Notes: generated from the sequence alone by a model not told the origin. A stretch of DNA of 64,000 nt from Flavobacterium sp. (GCA_015234525.1 JADGMX010000006.1:1-64000); one strand, 5' to 3'; positions 1 through 8,078 are shown, counted from the stretch's first letter. Numbers and translations: made by a program.

Positions 1-42
1 TTAGCTGCGCTCCGTTCGGACTACGCCCTCGGGTCTTTAGAA

Positions 43-70
43 AACCCTTCACTTAGGTGAGGGGTTTTTT
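43..70 (+). terminator. Rho-independent terminator 1 of the repeated block
   Basis: AACCCTTCAC (43-52) pairs with GTGAGGGGTT (57-66) around a TTAG loop and is followed by a T tract. It is nearly identical to the hairpin at 161-184. Confidence 0.75.
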
Positions 71-160
71 GTTTATAGGAGCGACGTGTTCGGGCTAGCG
101 CCTTCGGTTCGTCGCCTTTAGCTGCGCTCCGTTCGGGACTACGCCCTCGGGTCTTTAGAA

Positions 161-190
161 AACCCTTCACTTACGTGAGGGGTTTTTTGT
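161..190 (+). terminator. Rho-independent terminator 2 of the repeated block
   Basis: AACCCTTCAC (161-170) pairs with GTGAGGGGTT (175-184) around a TTAC loop and runs into TTTTTTGTTTT. It is a copy of the first hairpin with one loop change. Confidence 0.75.
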
Positions 191-213
191 TTTAAGATAC
201 TCAGAAAATAAAA

Positions 214-252
214 GCAAGCTGAAGCTTGCGTACCTGAAGCCCACCGGGCTTC
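214..252 (+). other. Two consecutive perfect hairpins
   Basis: GCAAGCT (214-220) and AGCTTGC (223-229) pair around a GA loop. GAAGCCC (236-242) and GGGCTTC (246-252) pair around ACC. They lie just before the 5S-like fragment. Their role is unknown; they could be processing sites or remains of rRNA-operon spacer. Confidence 0.5.
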
Positions 253-270
253 CTCCTCTTAATCTCAAAT

Positions 271-314
271 GCAGATGGTACTGCAGTTATGTGGAAGAGT
301 ATGTCGTCGCCTCT
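271..314 (+). pseudogene. 5S rRNA 3'-end remnant
   Basis: The stretch reads GATGGTACTGCAG then TTATGTGGAAGAG then TATGTCGTCGCC. This matches my memory of the 3' third of flavobacterial 5S rRNA, which usually has GTGGGAGAGTA. The 5' two thirds of a 5S gene are absent: the bases before it form two hairpins (214-252) instead. A T-rich tail and a terminator (322-347) follow, as after a real 5S gene. It is probably a broken or duplicated 5S end. No alignment could be run. Confidence 0.6.
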
Positions 315-321
315 TTTATGG

Positions 322-352
322 AACCCCGATCTTTACAGATCGAGGTTTTTTG
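322..352 (+). terminator. Terminator 3, after the 5S-like fragment
   Basis: AACCCCGATC (322-331) pairs with GATCGAGGTT (338-347), with one C-A mismatch, followed by TTTTT. The hairpin at 441-466 is the same without the mismatch. Confidence 0.7.
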
Positions 353-440
353 TTTATAGGAGCGACGTGTTCAGGCTAACGCCTTCGGTTCGTCGCCTTT
401 AGCTGCGCTCCGTTCCGACTACGCCCTCGGGTTTTTATGG

Positions 441-470
441 AACCCCGATCTTTACAGATCGGGGTTCTTT
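441..470 (+). terminator. Terminator 4 of the repeated block
   Basis: AACCCCGATC (441-450) pairs perfectly with GATCGGGGTT (457-466) around TTTACA. The tail is CTTTG, a weaker T tract than in the other three. Confidence 0.6.
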
Positions 471-520
471 GTTTATAGGATCGACGCGTTCGGGCTAGCG
501 CCCTCGGTTCGTCGCCCTTT

Positions 521-790
521 TTATTTAGAAAATCAAATTGTTGTCTTTCCCAATTAACTCCATCATAAATCGCTTCCTGAATTATAAAAGTCGGCGGTCA
601 ACCGCAAAATGCCATAGCGATAACATACCAGATTTTTCTTGTTGCCTTCGTAAGCAGTCCGCATTTTTGTAATGCACAATTCAAACTACCCTATTTGCCA
701 TTTTTACCTTTTCCAGTTATATCTATCGCTAATTATGAAAATTTTTGACCTGGCGAGCTAATAATTTCTTATCGGACTTTTAAAATTTAG
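521..790. other. Non-coding AT-rich spacer
   Basis: I see no credible reading frame, RNA gene or repeat between the repeated block and the promoter region of the DUF2243 gene. Confidence 0.5.
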
Positions 791-798
791 TAACTTTA
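791..798 (+). promoter_or_regulatory. Putative -7 box for the DUF2243 gene
   Basis: TAACTTTA fits the Bacteroidetes TAnnTTTG -7 box except for the last base. No TTG lies at the usual 17-23 bp upstream. Confidence 0.35.
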
Positions 799-839
799 AA
801 TAGGTACCATTAGTATTTTCATGATCAAAAAAATATCGC

Positions 840-1532
840 ATGAAAACAATTATTTCAATTTCGGCACTGATATCTTCGCTCCCAATTTGCATCTCCTGTA
901 ATAATCACCTGCGCCAAGCCATAAATCACTCGGTTTCCGACCCGGGTTTGTTGGTTATTGCAACCCCTTTTCTGATATTAGGATTGATTGTAGGTTATCT
1001 GTGGTGGATTTCCAATAAACATCTTCAGCGTTCTATCAACCTCGAATCGCCACAACTTTCTTTGCCGCTTACCGCCACATCTCGTATTCTCGGAATCGGG
1101 TTGGGTGGTTTTATCGACGGAATCGTTTTCCATCAAATCCTTCAATGGCACGAGATGCTTTCAAACAAAATTCCCACAACCGATTTTGTGGGGAAAAGTG
1201 TCAATATGTTTTGGGACGGAATTTTTCACGGAGTTTGCCTGATCGTCGTGCTGATCGGAATTGTGCAACTTTGGAGATTGCTCAAAACGCCGTCCTTAAA
1301 TACATCGGGTTACCTTCTTTTGGGCGGAATGCTTGGCGGTTGGGGGATTTTCAACATTGTCGAAGGCGTACTGAATCATCAAATCCTGAAATTGCACAAT
1401 GTACATGAACAGGCGCTCGATCACAATATCACCAATCTTACTTTTCTGGGTTTATCGGTGGTCTTAATCGTGGTTGGGTATTTTGCGGTTGTTCGCGGAC
1501 GACGACAGATTCATCCATATCAATCGGCATGA
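840..1532 (+). CDS. DUF2243 domain membrane protein
   Basis: The 230-residue product has about five membrane segments (roughly residues 37-57, 83-104, 125-148, 157-180 and 200-219). FIDGIVFHQILQWHEM (91-106), WDGIFH (125-130) and NHQILKLHN (179-187) are the histidine-rich conserved blocks I associate with the DUF2243 family, whose function is unknown. The regularly spaced histidines beside or in the membrane might bind metal or haem; this is inference. The first 20 residues could be a signal sequence ending in CISC, which weakly resembles a lipobox. An upstream ATG at 821 is out of frame, so 840 is the start. It is a single gene, with a repeat element directly after its stop. Confidence 0.75.
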   Translation: MKTIISISALISSLPICISCNNHLRQAINHSVSDPGLLVIATPFLILGLIVGYLWWISNKHLQRSINLESPQLSLPLTATSRILGIGLGGFIDGIVFHQILQWHEMLSNKIPTTDFVGKSVNMFWDGIFHGVCLIVVLIGIVQLWRLLKTPSLNTSGYLLLGGMLGGWGIFNIVEGVLNHQILKLHNVHEQALDHNITNLTFLGLSVVLIVVGYFAVVRGRRQIHPYQSA

Positions 1533-1545
1533 TGCCAGCCGGTTT

Positions 1546-1663
1546 GCGTGAGGGACGGAAGCGGCATCCTTTTATGAAGCTTGCGAAATAAAAGATAAAG
1601 CGAATTGCCCGACGGCTATCTACATCTTTGAATTTGACCCATAAATATCAGGCCGGCACGCCC
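1546..1663 (-). repeat. Dispersed structured element, copy 1 (subfamily B)
   Basis: On the minus strand it begins GGGCGTG (1663-1657) and ends CACGC (1550-1546), which pair as GCGTG/CACGC. The core stem pairs ATCCTTTTAT (plus strand 1566-1575) with ATAAAAGAT (1588-1596). It shares CGCTTTATC and GGATGCCGCTTCC with the other copies. It lies in the same sense as, and directly downstream of, the DUF4268 gene. Confidence 0.7.
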
Positions 1664-1668
1664 AAACT

Positions 1669-2097
1669 CTAATCAGATAAGAAATCTGAGAAATCCTCAA
1701 AAAACCGCTCCATCGCATCCATCTTTTGATTAAAAAAATCAAAAATTTGCGGCCAGGTCGCCGGATTGCTAACACTTACGCCAGATTTATCGATCCAAAC
1801 CCGACTGATTACTTTGCCGGTTTCCAACGTGAGATTCTTTTCAAAAATCAGATCCTGAATATAATCGGCTTCCAAGATCGCCCGCAAACCCTCAAGCTTT
1901 TCGAAAAGTTCGATACGTTTTTCAGAATCTTTGGGCTCAATGTCGATCATCACCGACGCTTTTTTGTTGTCGACAAAAAACTTGAAACTAAAATCTTTGA
2001 TCTTGGTGTCATACAAAAGCCACTTTCGTGGATATTTCTCAGCAAATGCGATCCAGAATTCGCGTTTCAACTTAGACATTTCGGCCTTACTATACAT
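1669..2097 (-). CDS. DUF4268 domain protein
   Basis: This 142-residue soluble protein is rich in Lys, Asp, Glu and aromatic residues and has no signal peptide. Its start (MYSKAEMSKLKREFWIAFAE) and the pattern KWLLYDTKIKDFSFKFFVD match DUF4268 proteins common in Flavobacterium. DUF4268 is otherwise seen at the end of some restriction-like or DNA-binding proteins, but no catalytic motif is visible in this short stand-alone form. It is divergent from the Nudix gene across a 55-bp gap. Function unknown. Confidence 0.7.
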   Translation of the reverse strand: MYSKAEMSKLKREFWIAFAEKYPRKWLLYDTKIKDFSFKFFVDNKKASVMIDIEPKDSEKRIELFEKLEGLRAILEADYIQDLIFEKNLTLETGKVISRVWIDKSGVSVSNPATWPQIFDFFNQKMDAMERFFEDFSDFLSD

Positions 2098-2118
2098 TCA
2101 ATTTCTCTTTATGGAATT

Positions 2119-2148
2119 TTGCTGTTCCCGATTTTGACGCTACCTTTA
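2119..2148 (+). promoter_or_regulatory. Promoter of the Nudix gene
   Basis: TTG (2119-2121), 19 bp, TACCTTTA (2141-2148). The -7 box ends only four bases before the ATG at 2153, so the transcript would be leaderless or nearly so. Confidence 0.55.
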
Positions 2149-2152
2149 TGAA

Positions 2153-2791
2153 ATGGATTTCAATTCTTTCGTGCGCCAATTGTCAAAAATACGCAATATT
2201 GCGCTTCCAGCCGAAACCTCGCACCTGAAAATGGCTCCGCCCGAACGTCGGGATATTCTTGTAAACCTCGATCTAAACGCTGTCAGTCCACGTCGCGCTG
2301 CGGTTTTAATGCTGGTTTATCCCAAGAATTCGATGGCAACGCTTGCCCTGATCGAGCGCAACTCTTATAAAGGCGTACATTCGTCGCAAGTGGCCTTTCC
2401 GGGTGGGAAACGCGAATCTTTTGACATATCGGACATGGCGACCGCGCTGCGTGAAACCGAAGAAGAAATCGGCATTCCGCGCAAAGACATTACGGTGGTT
2501 CAGCCGTTTTCTGAAATTTACATTCCGCCGTCGAATTTTATGGTTTCGCCATTTTTGTCGTATATCGATTATGAGCCTAACTTTGTGCCTGATCCGCGTG
2601 AAGTTTCAGCAATGGTCGAATTCCCCATTGCCGATCTATTAGATCCCGACTGTGTTTTTCTGAAAACCATGCCGACATCCTATTCTACATCGATTGCGGT
2701 GCCTTCTTTTCGTGTAAGAAATTACGCTGTTTGGGGCGCTACCGCGATGATGCTCAGCGAACTAAAGGATGTGTTAAATGAATCTTTGTAA
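2153..2791 (+). CDS. Nudix hydrolase, CoA pyrophosphatase type
   Basis: The protein has 212 residues. The Nudix box runs from FPGGKRE (82-88) to RETEEEIGI (100-108) and carries the glutamates that bind the metal and catalyse attack on the pyrophosphate. The preceding VHSSQVAFPGGK is the extra signature of the UPF0035/CoA-pyrophosphatase branch, so the likely reaction is cleavage of CoA or its derivatives into 3',5'-ADP and acyl-phosphopantetheine. It is cytoplasmic. It is followed 45 bp downstream by an acyltransferase gene on the same strand, and the two may share a transcript. The substrate is inferred from the family. Confidence 0.88.
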   Translation: MDFNSFVRQLSKIRNIALPAETSHLKMAPPERRDILVNLDLNAVSPRRAAVLMLVYPKNSMATLALIERNSYKGVHSSQVAFPGGKRESFDISDMATALRETEEEIGIPRKDITVVQPFSEIYIPPSNFMVSPFLSYIDYEPNFVPDPREVSAMVEFPIADLLDPDCVFLKTMPTSYSTSIAVPSFRVRNYAVWGATAMMLSELKDVLNESL

Positions 2792-2836
2792 AATGCTTCA
2801 AATTTGTACTTTAGCGGTCAATTTTTCTAAACCGAC

Positions 2837-3640
2837 ATGGGATTATTTAAGAGAAACCCGTTTGGGCATATCCTATATATAAAAAAGTGGCTGATCCGGA
2901 TCCTGGGTGTGTTAACGCATCGCCGTTTCCGTGGATTCAACGAACTCGATATCGAAGGTTCGGAGATTATCAAGGACCTGCCACACAATAACGTATTGTT
3001 CATCTCGAACCATCAAACTTACTTTGCCGATGTGTGCGCCATGTTCCACGTTTTTAACGCGAGCCTCAACGGCCGGGTTGATACCATCAAAAACGTCGGT
3101 TACCTTTGGCGACCAAAACTTAATATTTACTATGTGGCGGCGAAAGAAACCATGAAATCGGGTTTTTTACCCCGACTTTTCGCTTACGCCGGCGCGATTA
3201 CCGTTGAACGAACCTGGCGCGATAAAGGTCAGGAAGTGAAACGCGAGGTGAATCCGAATGACACTGAAAATATCCGGGTTGCGCTCGACGACGGTTGGGT
3301 GATTACTTTTCCGCAAGGAACAACCAAATCTTTTAAGCCGGTCCGAAAGGGAACAGCTCATATCATTAAGCAGCATAAACCAATTGTAGTTCCGATCGTG
3401 ATTGATGGATTCCGTCGCGCATTCGACAAAAAAGGACTTCGCATCAAAAAGAAGGGAATTCTGCAGTCTTTTATTATCAAGCCGCCACTCGAAATCGACT
3501 ACGACAACGACACCATCGAAGAAATTGTAGAGAAAGTGCAATTTGCCATCGAACAACATCCTTCGTTTCTAAAGGTCATTCCGATTGAAGAAATTGAAGC
3601 GCAGGAAGCGCTTAACGAAAAACGTCGTTGGGATTATTAA
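2837..3640 (+). CDS. 1-acyl-sn-glycerol-3-phosphate acyltransferase family protein
   Basis: This 267-residue protein belongs to the PlsC-like acyltransferases. SNHQTYFAD (57-65) supplies the catalytic H59 and D65 of the NHx4D motif. FPQGTT (158-163) stands where the family has EGTR, so the second motif is divergent. An N-terminal hydrophobic stretch (about 12-28) would hold it at the inner membrane. The expected role is acyl transfer in phospholipid or lipid A/ornithine-lipid synthesis; the altered second motif makes the exact acceptor uncertain. A bidirectional terminator follows the stop. Confidence 0.85.
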   Translation: MGLFKRNPFGHILYIKKWLIRILGVLTHRRFRGFNELDIEGSEIIKDLPHNNVLFISNHQTYFADVCAMFHVFNASLNGRVDTIKNVGYLWRPKLNIYYVAAKETMKSGFLPRLFAYAGAITVERTWRDKGQEVKREVNPNDTENIRVALDDGWVITFPQGTTKSFKPVRKGTAHIIKQHKPIVVPIVIDGFRRAFDKKGLRIKKKGILQSFIIKPPLEIDYDNDTIEEIVEKVQFAIEQHPSFLKVIPIEEIEAQEALNEKRRWDY

Positions 3641-3642
3641 CT

Positions 3643-3676
3643 AAAAAAGGGACCGTTTGAGTCCCTTTCTTTTTGT
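3643..3676. terminator. Bidirectional terminator
   Basis: AAAGGGAC (3646-3653) pairs with GTCCCTTT (3661-3668), flanked by A and T tracts. It lies between the convergent acyltransferase and TraB/GumN genes. Confidence 0.8.
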
Positions 3677-3687
3677 CGTTCCAATTT

Positions 3688-4539
3688 TTATTTAACTGCT
3701 TCTACCTTGTACCCTTTTTGTCTCAAGAGTTTGATCACGCCCTGATCGCCACCAAGGTGAGCCGCACCAACACCAAAGAATGTCGGCGTTGCTTTAGCTG
3801 TTTGTTCAATTACCGGAATCCAGTTGCGATTTCGCTTAAACAACAATTCTTCCGAAAAACCTGAATTTAATTTGTTGTCAGATTCGCTCATCAACTTCAT
3901 CATCGCATCTAGATTTTTGGTTTTGTAAACTTCCATCATTCGCGCCAACTCTTTTTTGTCGTTTACAAAACCATCACGAACGCCTTTCATCAATTCGTCC
4001 ACCTGAACCTGGTACGGAATTGCGTCGAAAACCGCCATTTGCGACTCAACAGTTTCGAGTCCGAAGACTTGCTCACCTTGTTCGTGGGTGATTTTCATCA
4101 ATTCGCCTTCAAACGATTGCATCGGACAATCAAGCAGCGACGGAATCAACATAGCCGACAACATAAACGGCTTCATCATATTGAGCATCATCGCCGACAT
4201 TCCGACCTTTTCGGTCATTACCTTGTCGAGCTGCTTAAAATCGGCTTCAGAAACCATCGACGATATCGTCTTGCCGTCTTTCATCATCATTCCGCCCATC
4301 ATCGCCGTTTGCATTGCGGGATCGTCCATGTCGAGCTCAAGATATAATTGCTTTGTTTCCTCAAGCGCTTTGCGGGTCGCCGCATCAATTGTAGCATCGC
4401 AAGTCATATGCATTGTCCCGAATAAATAAGACGGAGCTTTGAGTCCGTTTCCCGAAATTTTATACAAAACCGAATTCGATTCTTGTGCCATTCCAACAAT
4501 GCCGAACAACACGGCCGCAGCCATAGCTAATTTCCTCAT
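3688..4539 (-). CDS. TraB/GumN family protein
   Basis: The 283-residue product has a signal peptide (about residues 1-18, ending GMAQ). It carries the TraB/GumN pattern: GTMH (41-44), LYLELD (66-70 region), GLETVESQ (160-167), RNRNW (236-240) and GVGAAHLGGDQGV (256-268). Family members are predicted metal-dependent hydrolases (Tiki-like fold with GxxH and conserved Glu), but the substrate is unknown. Met-rich stretches (80-90, 114-124) are unusual and could bind metal. It is the third gene of a minus-strand operon with the ECF sigma factor and a membrane protein, nine bases after the latter, so it may belong to that sigma factor's response. Confidence 0.85.
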   Translation of the reverse strand: MRKLAMAAAVLFGIVGMAQESNSVLYKISGNGLKAPSYLFGTMHMTCDATIDAATRKALEETKQLYLELDMDDPAMQTAMMGGMMMKDGKTISSMVSEADFKQLDKVMTEKVGMSAMMLNMMKPFMLSAMLIPSLLDCPMQSFEGELMKITHEQGEQVFGLETVESQMAVFDAIPYQVQVDELMKGVRDGFVNDKKELARMMEVYKTKNLDAMMKLMSESDNKLNSGFSEELLFKRNRNWIPVIEQTAKATPTFFGVGAAHLGGDQGVIKLLRQKGYKVEAVK

Positions 4540-4548
4540 AATAATTAT

Positions 4549-5181
4549 TTAATAGTCAATTTTTTCAACTTCCTTGTAATTTGCATAAAGCCTTTTGAGC
4601 ATGATTCCGTAAAGTAATCGGTAAAATAGCCAAAACACGCCAACCGCCAATAGCACCACAATCACCATAATCACAAGTGTAAAGATCATGTATCGCATAT
4701 CGCCGGCCATTTTTTGCTGCAAAGCATCGAGATCCGAGCTAAACCTGAACGCCATTATAAATCCGGCAATTATACTGATTGTCAGAATCGCCAGATTGTA
4801 ATAAACGTAGTATTGAACCGTTTTTCTGGTTCTCAAAATTGCCTGCATCAGTGTTTTGGTCGATGCCGTCGTCGAAATTTTAACGTAATTTCTGTAAAAC
4901 ACATAAATGAAGCCGGCAATCACGCCATAATTCAGATAACTGACGATCTCAAATACCGACAAGACATTGTTCGGCTTAATCGCCTTCAAGCTATCGTCGG
5001 TCTTAAACAACACGCTGATCACGATCCAAAAAAGAACCTCCAATATGCTCACAATCAAAATCCACTTCACCAAACTCGAACTTTTGCGGTGAAGCATCTT
5101 GTAAATTTCCGATTCTGTAACTTGCTCAAAGGAATTCTCGCGTCGCTTCCAGTCCTTTTTCAATAACTCTAATTCATCCAT
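4549..5181 (-). CDS. Four-helix membrane protein of an ECF sigma factor operon
   Basis: The 210-residue protein has a cytoplasmic N-terminal part (1-37, with MDELELLKKDWKRRE) and four membrane helices near 38-60, 76-98, 121-146 and 163-190. It starts two bases after the sigma factor gene. The arrangement (soluble N-terminus, helices, direct coupling to sigma) is that of a membrane anti-sigma factor, but I see no zinc-binding HxxxCxxC motif. Similar proteins follow ECF sigma genes in other flavobacteria, where they are annotated as hypothetical. An anti-sigma or sensor role is inferred from position only. Confidence 0.75.
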   Translation of the reverse strand: MDELELLKKDWKRRENSFEQVTESEIYKMLHRKSSSLVKWILIVSILEVLFWIVISVLFKTDDSLKAIKPNNVLSVFEIVSYLNYGVIAGFIYVFYRNYVKISTTASTKTLMQAILRTRKTVQYYVYYNLAILTISIIAGFIMAFRFSSDLDALQQKMAGDMRYMIFTLVIMVIVVLLAVGVFWLFYRLLYGIMLKRLYANYKEVEKIDY

Positions 5182-5183
5182 AA

Positions 5184-5678
5184 TTACGGATTTAATAATT
5201 TTCGCAATTTGCCCTTTATCCTGTTCATTTTTACCCTCGCATTCACTTCCGTAATTCCCAGCGTTTCCGAAATTTCCGCATAATCCTTGTCCTCCAAATA
5301 CATGAAAACCAGCGCCTTTTCAATGTCATTCAATCCATAAACCGCCTCATACAGCCGTTTCAGTTGTTCTTCTTCCTCATAATTGTATTCTTCCTGGCTC
5401 ACAAAATGTCGCCCGGTTTCGAATTCAACCGTATTTATGGTTCTTGTTTTTTTGCGGTAAAGCGTAATGGCGGTGTTCAACGCAACCCGATAGGCCCAGG
5501 TAGAAAATTTTGATTCTCCGCGAAATTTCGGAAAAGCCTTCCAAAGCTGAATTGTGATCTCCTGAAACAAATCCTTGTGCGCATCCTGACCCGAGGTATA
5601 TAACCTGCAGATCTTATGGATGATGTTCTGATTTTGCTTTAGCTGCTGTACAAAAGACTGCTCCGAGTGGTCGATCAT
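5184..5678 (-). CDS. ECF-type RNA polymerase sigma factor
   Basis: This 164-residue protein has region 2 at about 20-80 (DLFQEITIQLWKAFPKF, 37-52; STWAYRVALNTA, 59-70) and region 4.2 at about 105-162 (LNDIEKALVFMYLEDKDY, then an HTH with EISETLGITEVNARVKMNR). Region 3 is missing, as in ECF sigma factors. It is the first gene of an operon with a four-helix membrane protein and a TraB/GumN protein. TTACTTTG on the minus strand (5719-5712) is one base off the -7 consensus. The signal it answers is unknown. Confidence 0.92.
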   Translation of the reverse strand: MIDHSEQSFVQQLKQNQNIIHKICRLYTSGQDAHKDLFQEITIQLWKAFPKFRGESKFSTWAYRVALNTAITLYRKKTRTINTVEFETGRHFVSQEEYNYEEEEQLKRLYEAVYGLNDIEKALVFMYLEDKDYAEISETLGITEVNARVKMNRIKGKLRKLLNP

Positions 5679-5761
5679 GGCTGGTTAGTACGCTTTTTAT
5701 TTTTTCTGTTACAAAGTAATCGTTTTTTTATGAAGCACAATATTCAATTTTTCCTTTGAAT

Positions 5762-5853
5762 CAACGGTCCCGCTGTTCGCTTCAATCTTGCGGGAAATCA
5801 GCCTTCATATTCAACATTCTGCAAGGCAAGGATTTCCGCTGCCATCGGGGCTA
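5762..5853 (+). repeat. Dispersed structured element, copy 2 (subfamily A)
   Basis: CCCG (5769-5772) pairs with CGGG (5846-5849). The inner stem pairs ATCTTGC (5785-5791) with GCAAGGAT (5826-5833), replacing the usual T/A run. It lies between the divergent ECF operon and ndh, in the sense of ndh. Confidence 0.7.
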
Positions 5854-5924
5854 TTCTGAATCTTCGCAATGCCATTCGTGCATATAAAAGCCGCTGCAAA
5901 CATTTATTTTATTAGGAAAAAACG

Positions 5925-5932
5925 TAACTTTA
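5925..5932 (+). promoter_or_regulatory. Putative -7 box of ndh
   Basis: TAACTTTA lies 22 bp before the ATG at 5954. No clear -33 TTG is present. Confidence 0.35.
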
Positions 5933-5953
5933 GGTTTTTCCAAAGTCCCCTAA

Positions 5954-7258
5954 ATGAACATTCCTGAATCTGATTTTTCCCGTCTGGTAATTATCGGCGC
6001 CGGCTTTGCCGGAATCGCTCTCGCAAAAAAACTTCGTCGGAAGAAGTTTCAGGTCGTACTGCTCGACAAACACAATTACCACAATTTTCAGCCATTGCTT
6101 TATCAAGTGGCCACCGGCGGACTCGAAGTCGGTTCAATTGCACACCCAATCCGGAAAATAATTCACAATTATCCGAACTTCTATTTCCGAATGGCACAAG
6201 TCAAAGAAATCGATCCCGATAAACAAATCATCCGGGCAGATATCGGCGAACTTTCCTATGATTATCTGGTTGTGGCAACGGGTTCGAAAACCAATTATTT
6301 TGGCAACCGCGAAATGGAACGCACCACAATGTCGATGAAGACTGTCTCGCAAGCGCTCAACATCCGAACGCTGATTCTCGAAAACTTTGAACAGGCAGTT
6401 CTGTCAAAAGATCCGGTAGAACGTAATTGTTTGATGACTTTTTGCATTGTTGGCGGCGGCCCGACCGGTGTTGAACTTGCAGGCGCACTTGCCGAAATGA
6501 AAAAGGACATTTTTCAGAAAGATTACCCCGACCTCGACATTAGCCTGATGACCATTAACCTGATTCAAAGTGGCGATGCGATTCTCAATACCATGAGCGC
6601 CAAATCATCGGCCGCAGCCGAAAAATTCCTGCGGGAACTTGGTGTCAATATCTATAAAAACCATCGCGTTGTTGCCTACGACGGGCGGGTGGTCATCACA
6701 AATACGGATACGAAATTCAATTCGTCGACGGTTATTTGGACCGCCGGAGTTCAAGGTGCTATGATACGCGGACTAACGAATTCCGTTATCGACGCTCGCG
6801 CCGATAGGTTAAAGGTCGACGCTTATAATCGGGTAAATGGTTACGAAAATGTTTTTGCGATCGGCGACATCGCATTCATGCAAGACGAAAACAATCCGCA
6901 AGGCTTGCCGATGATGGCGCAGCCCGCAATTCAACAAGGTGAGCATCTGGCGGAAAATCTCGATCGTCTCCTTAAAAATAGGGTGATGGAAGCCTTTGAA
7001 TACGAAAACAAAGGTTCGATGGCAACCATCGGTCGGAATAAAGCCGTTGTAGATCTTCCGCATCTTCACTTAAACGGTATTTTGGCTTGGTTCATGTGGA
7101 TTTTCGTTCACCTGTTTGCAATTATCGGTTTTAAAAATCGTTTAATGGTATTTATGACCTGGGCATACAATTATGTTCGCCGCGATCGGGAAGACCGGTT
7201 GATTATCCGTCCGTACAAAAAGAAAAGTTTTACCGCATTCACCAGTGATGAAGTTTAA
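5954..7258 (+). CDS. ndh: Type II NADH dehydrogenase (NDH-2)
   Basis: The 434-residue flavoprotein oxidises NADH and passes electrons to quinone without pumping protons. The FAD-binding GAGFAG (15-20) and the NADH-binding VGGGPTG (166-172) both sit in Rossmann folds. AIGDIA (302-307) contacts FAD, and AQPAIQQG (322-329) corresponds to the quinone-site motif AQxAxQQ. A hydrophobic stretch near 374-405 and the basic C-terminus (RRDREDRLIIRPYKKK) fit attachment to the inner membrane. The next gene starts four bases after its stop and may be cotranscribed. Confidence 0.93.
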   Translation: MNIPESDFSRLVIIGAGFAGIALAKKLRRKKFQVVLLDKHNYHNFQPLLYQVATGGLEVGSIAHPIRKIIHNYPNFYFRMAQVKEIDPDKQIIRADIGELSYDYLVVATGSKTNYFGNREMERTTMSMKTVSQALNIRTLILENFEQAVLSKDPVERNCLMTFCIVGGGPTGVELAGALAEMKKDIFQKDYPDLDISLMTINLIQSGDAILNTMSAKSSAAAEKFLRELGVNIYKNHRVVAYDGRVVITNTDTKFNSSTVIWTAGVQGAMIRGLTNSVIDARADRLKVDAYNRVNGYENVFAIGDIAFMQDENNPQGLPMMAQPAIQQGEHLAENLDRLLKNRVMEAFEYENKGSMATIGRNKAVVDLPHLHLNGILAWFMWIFVHLFAIIGFKNRLMVFMTWAYNYVRRDREDRLIIRPYKKKSFTAFTSDEV

Positions 7259-7262
7259 GATT

Positions 7263-8027
7263 ATGAAAAAACTCTCCTTATTAATAGTGCTATTGTGCAG
7301 TTTTTCAACCGCATTTGCCCAAACCGATTTTCTGGACTACGTCATCCTGAAAAAAGATACGATTTATGGAACGATTCGCGAAATCGGTCCGTCTGATTTT
7401 GCGTTGGTACTTCCGCCGCCGGTTCAGGAGGTAAAGAAGACGCCATTTGTTTCGCTTCGCGGCGCGTCGGAAATTCGCCGAAACGATAAAGTCTATACGT
7501 ATTCGGCTTCGAAGGATCCGATTTATGCTTCGGCAAAACTTCCAAAAGGGATGGTTGAACTGAAGTTTGGAAGATTTACCGCGTTGGAGCCGCAACTTCC
7601 GGATTATATTCTGCAGAAAGATACTGATACAATTTTTCAAAAGGTGAAGATTGGCCATAACAAAATCAACGGAGTTGCAATCGATCAAAACATATTGTCA
7701 TACCGATCAAACAATCAAACCTATGTTCGAAGCTCTGGTACAAACGAGTTTCTCCAGCTTTTAATTGACGGCAACGCGCGACTGATGTTTAAACGAAAAG
7801 AGCAGAGTCCGTACAAACAAATCTATCTCGATCGCTATCGGTCAAACGACATTGTTTACCTGGTTGAGATTGATGGGAAAGCAACTGAGATCGCAGCCGA
7901 GAATTTTCCCGATGCGGCAATTCAGGCTTTTAGCGATAATTCGGCGTTGGTCGAGCTCATCCAGAACCGCGCATTTGCGTTCGAAAACATGTATCTCATT
8001 ACTAAATTCTACAACCAAACCAAGTAA
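7263..8027 (+). CDS. Secreted protein of unknown function
   Basis: I place the start at ATG 7263 rather than the upstream GTG 7245 or ATG 7248. From 7263 the protein begins with a clean signal peptide (MKKLSLLIVLLCSFSTAFA, then QTD) and starts four bases after ndh. The mature protein is about 235 residues, basic and beta-rich. Repeated short motifs look like DFLDYVILKKDTIYGTI and ..LPDYILQKDTDTIFQKV, as if an ILKKDTI-type unit is repeated. No family was recognised. It is probably periplasmic or at the outer membrane. Confidence 0.75.
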   Translation: MKKLSLLIVLLCSFSTAFAQTDFLDYVILKKDTIYGTIREIGPSDFALVLPPPVQEVKKTPFVSLRGASEIRRNDKVYTYSASKDPIYASAKLPKGMVELKFGRFTALEPQLPDYILQKDTDTIFQKVKIGHNKINGVAIDQNILSYRSNNQTYVRSSGTNEFLQLLIDGNARLMFKRKEQSPYKQIYLDRYRSNDIVYLVEIDGKATEIAAENFPDAAIQAFSDNSALVELIQNRAFAFENMYLITKFYNQTK

Positions 8028-8070
8028 TTTTTGAAAAGTTAAAGTGATTTTTAAGCTTGATTGTTATTAT

Positions 8071-8078
8071 TAAATTTG
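8071..8078 (+). promoter_or_regulatory. Putative -7 box
   Basis: TAAATTTG matches TAnnTTTG exactly and lies 17 bp before the ATG at 8096. No properly spaced TTG is seen. Confidence 0.4.

Larger units (their letters stand above)
1..520 (+). repeat. Repeated GC-rich modules with terminator hairpins downstream of a putative rRNA operon
   Basis: A module of about 87 bp occurs nearly intact at 71-157 and 352-437, as a right half at 1-39 and as a left half at 471-520. It begins GTTTATAGGAGCGACGTG, contains GGTTCGTCGCCTTTAGCTG and ends near CGCCCTCGGGT. The copies alternate with four hairpin terminators. GCGACG and CGTCGC within the left half can pair with each other. No open reading frame is plausible here. 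The 5S-like fragment at 271-314 and the run of terminators suggest that the window starts just downstream of an rRNA operon. That link is inferred because the operon itself is outside the window. Confidence 0.7.

Noticed and set aside
271..314. Complete 5S rRNA gene
   Set aside because: Only the 3' portion is recognisable; the upstream bases form two perfect hairpins that do not fit a 5S 5' half.
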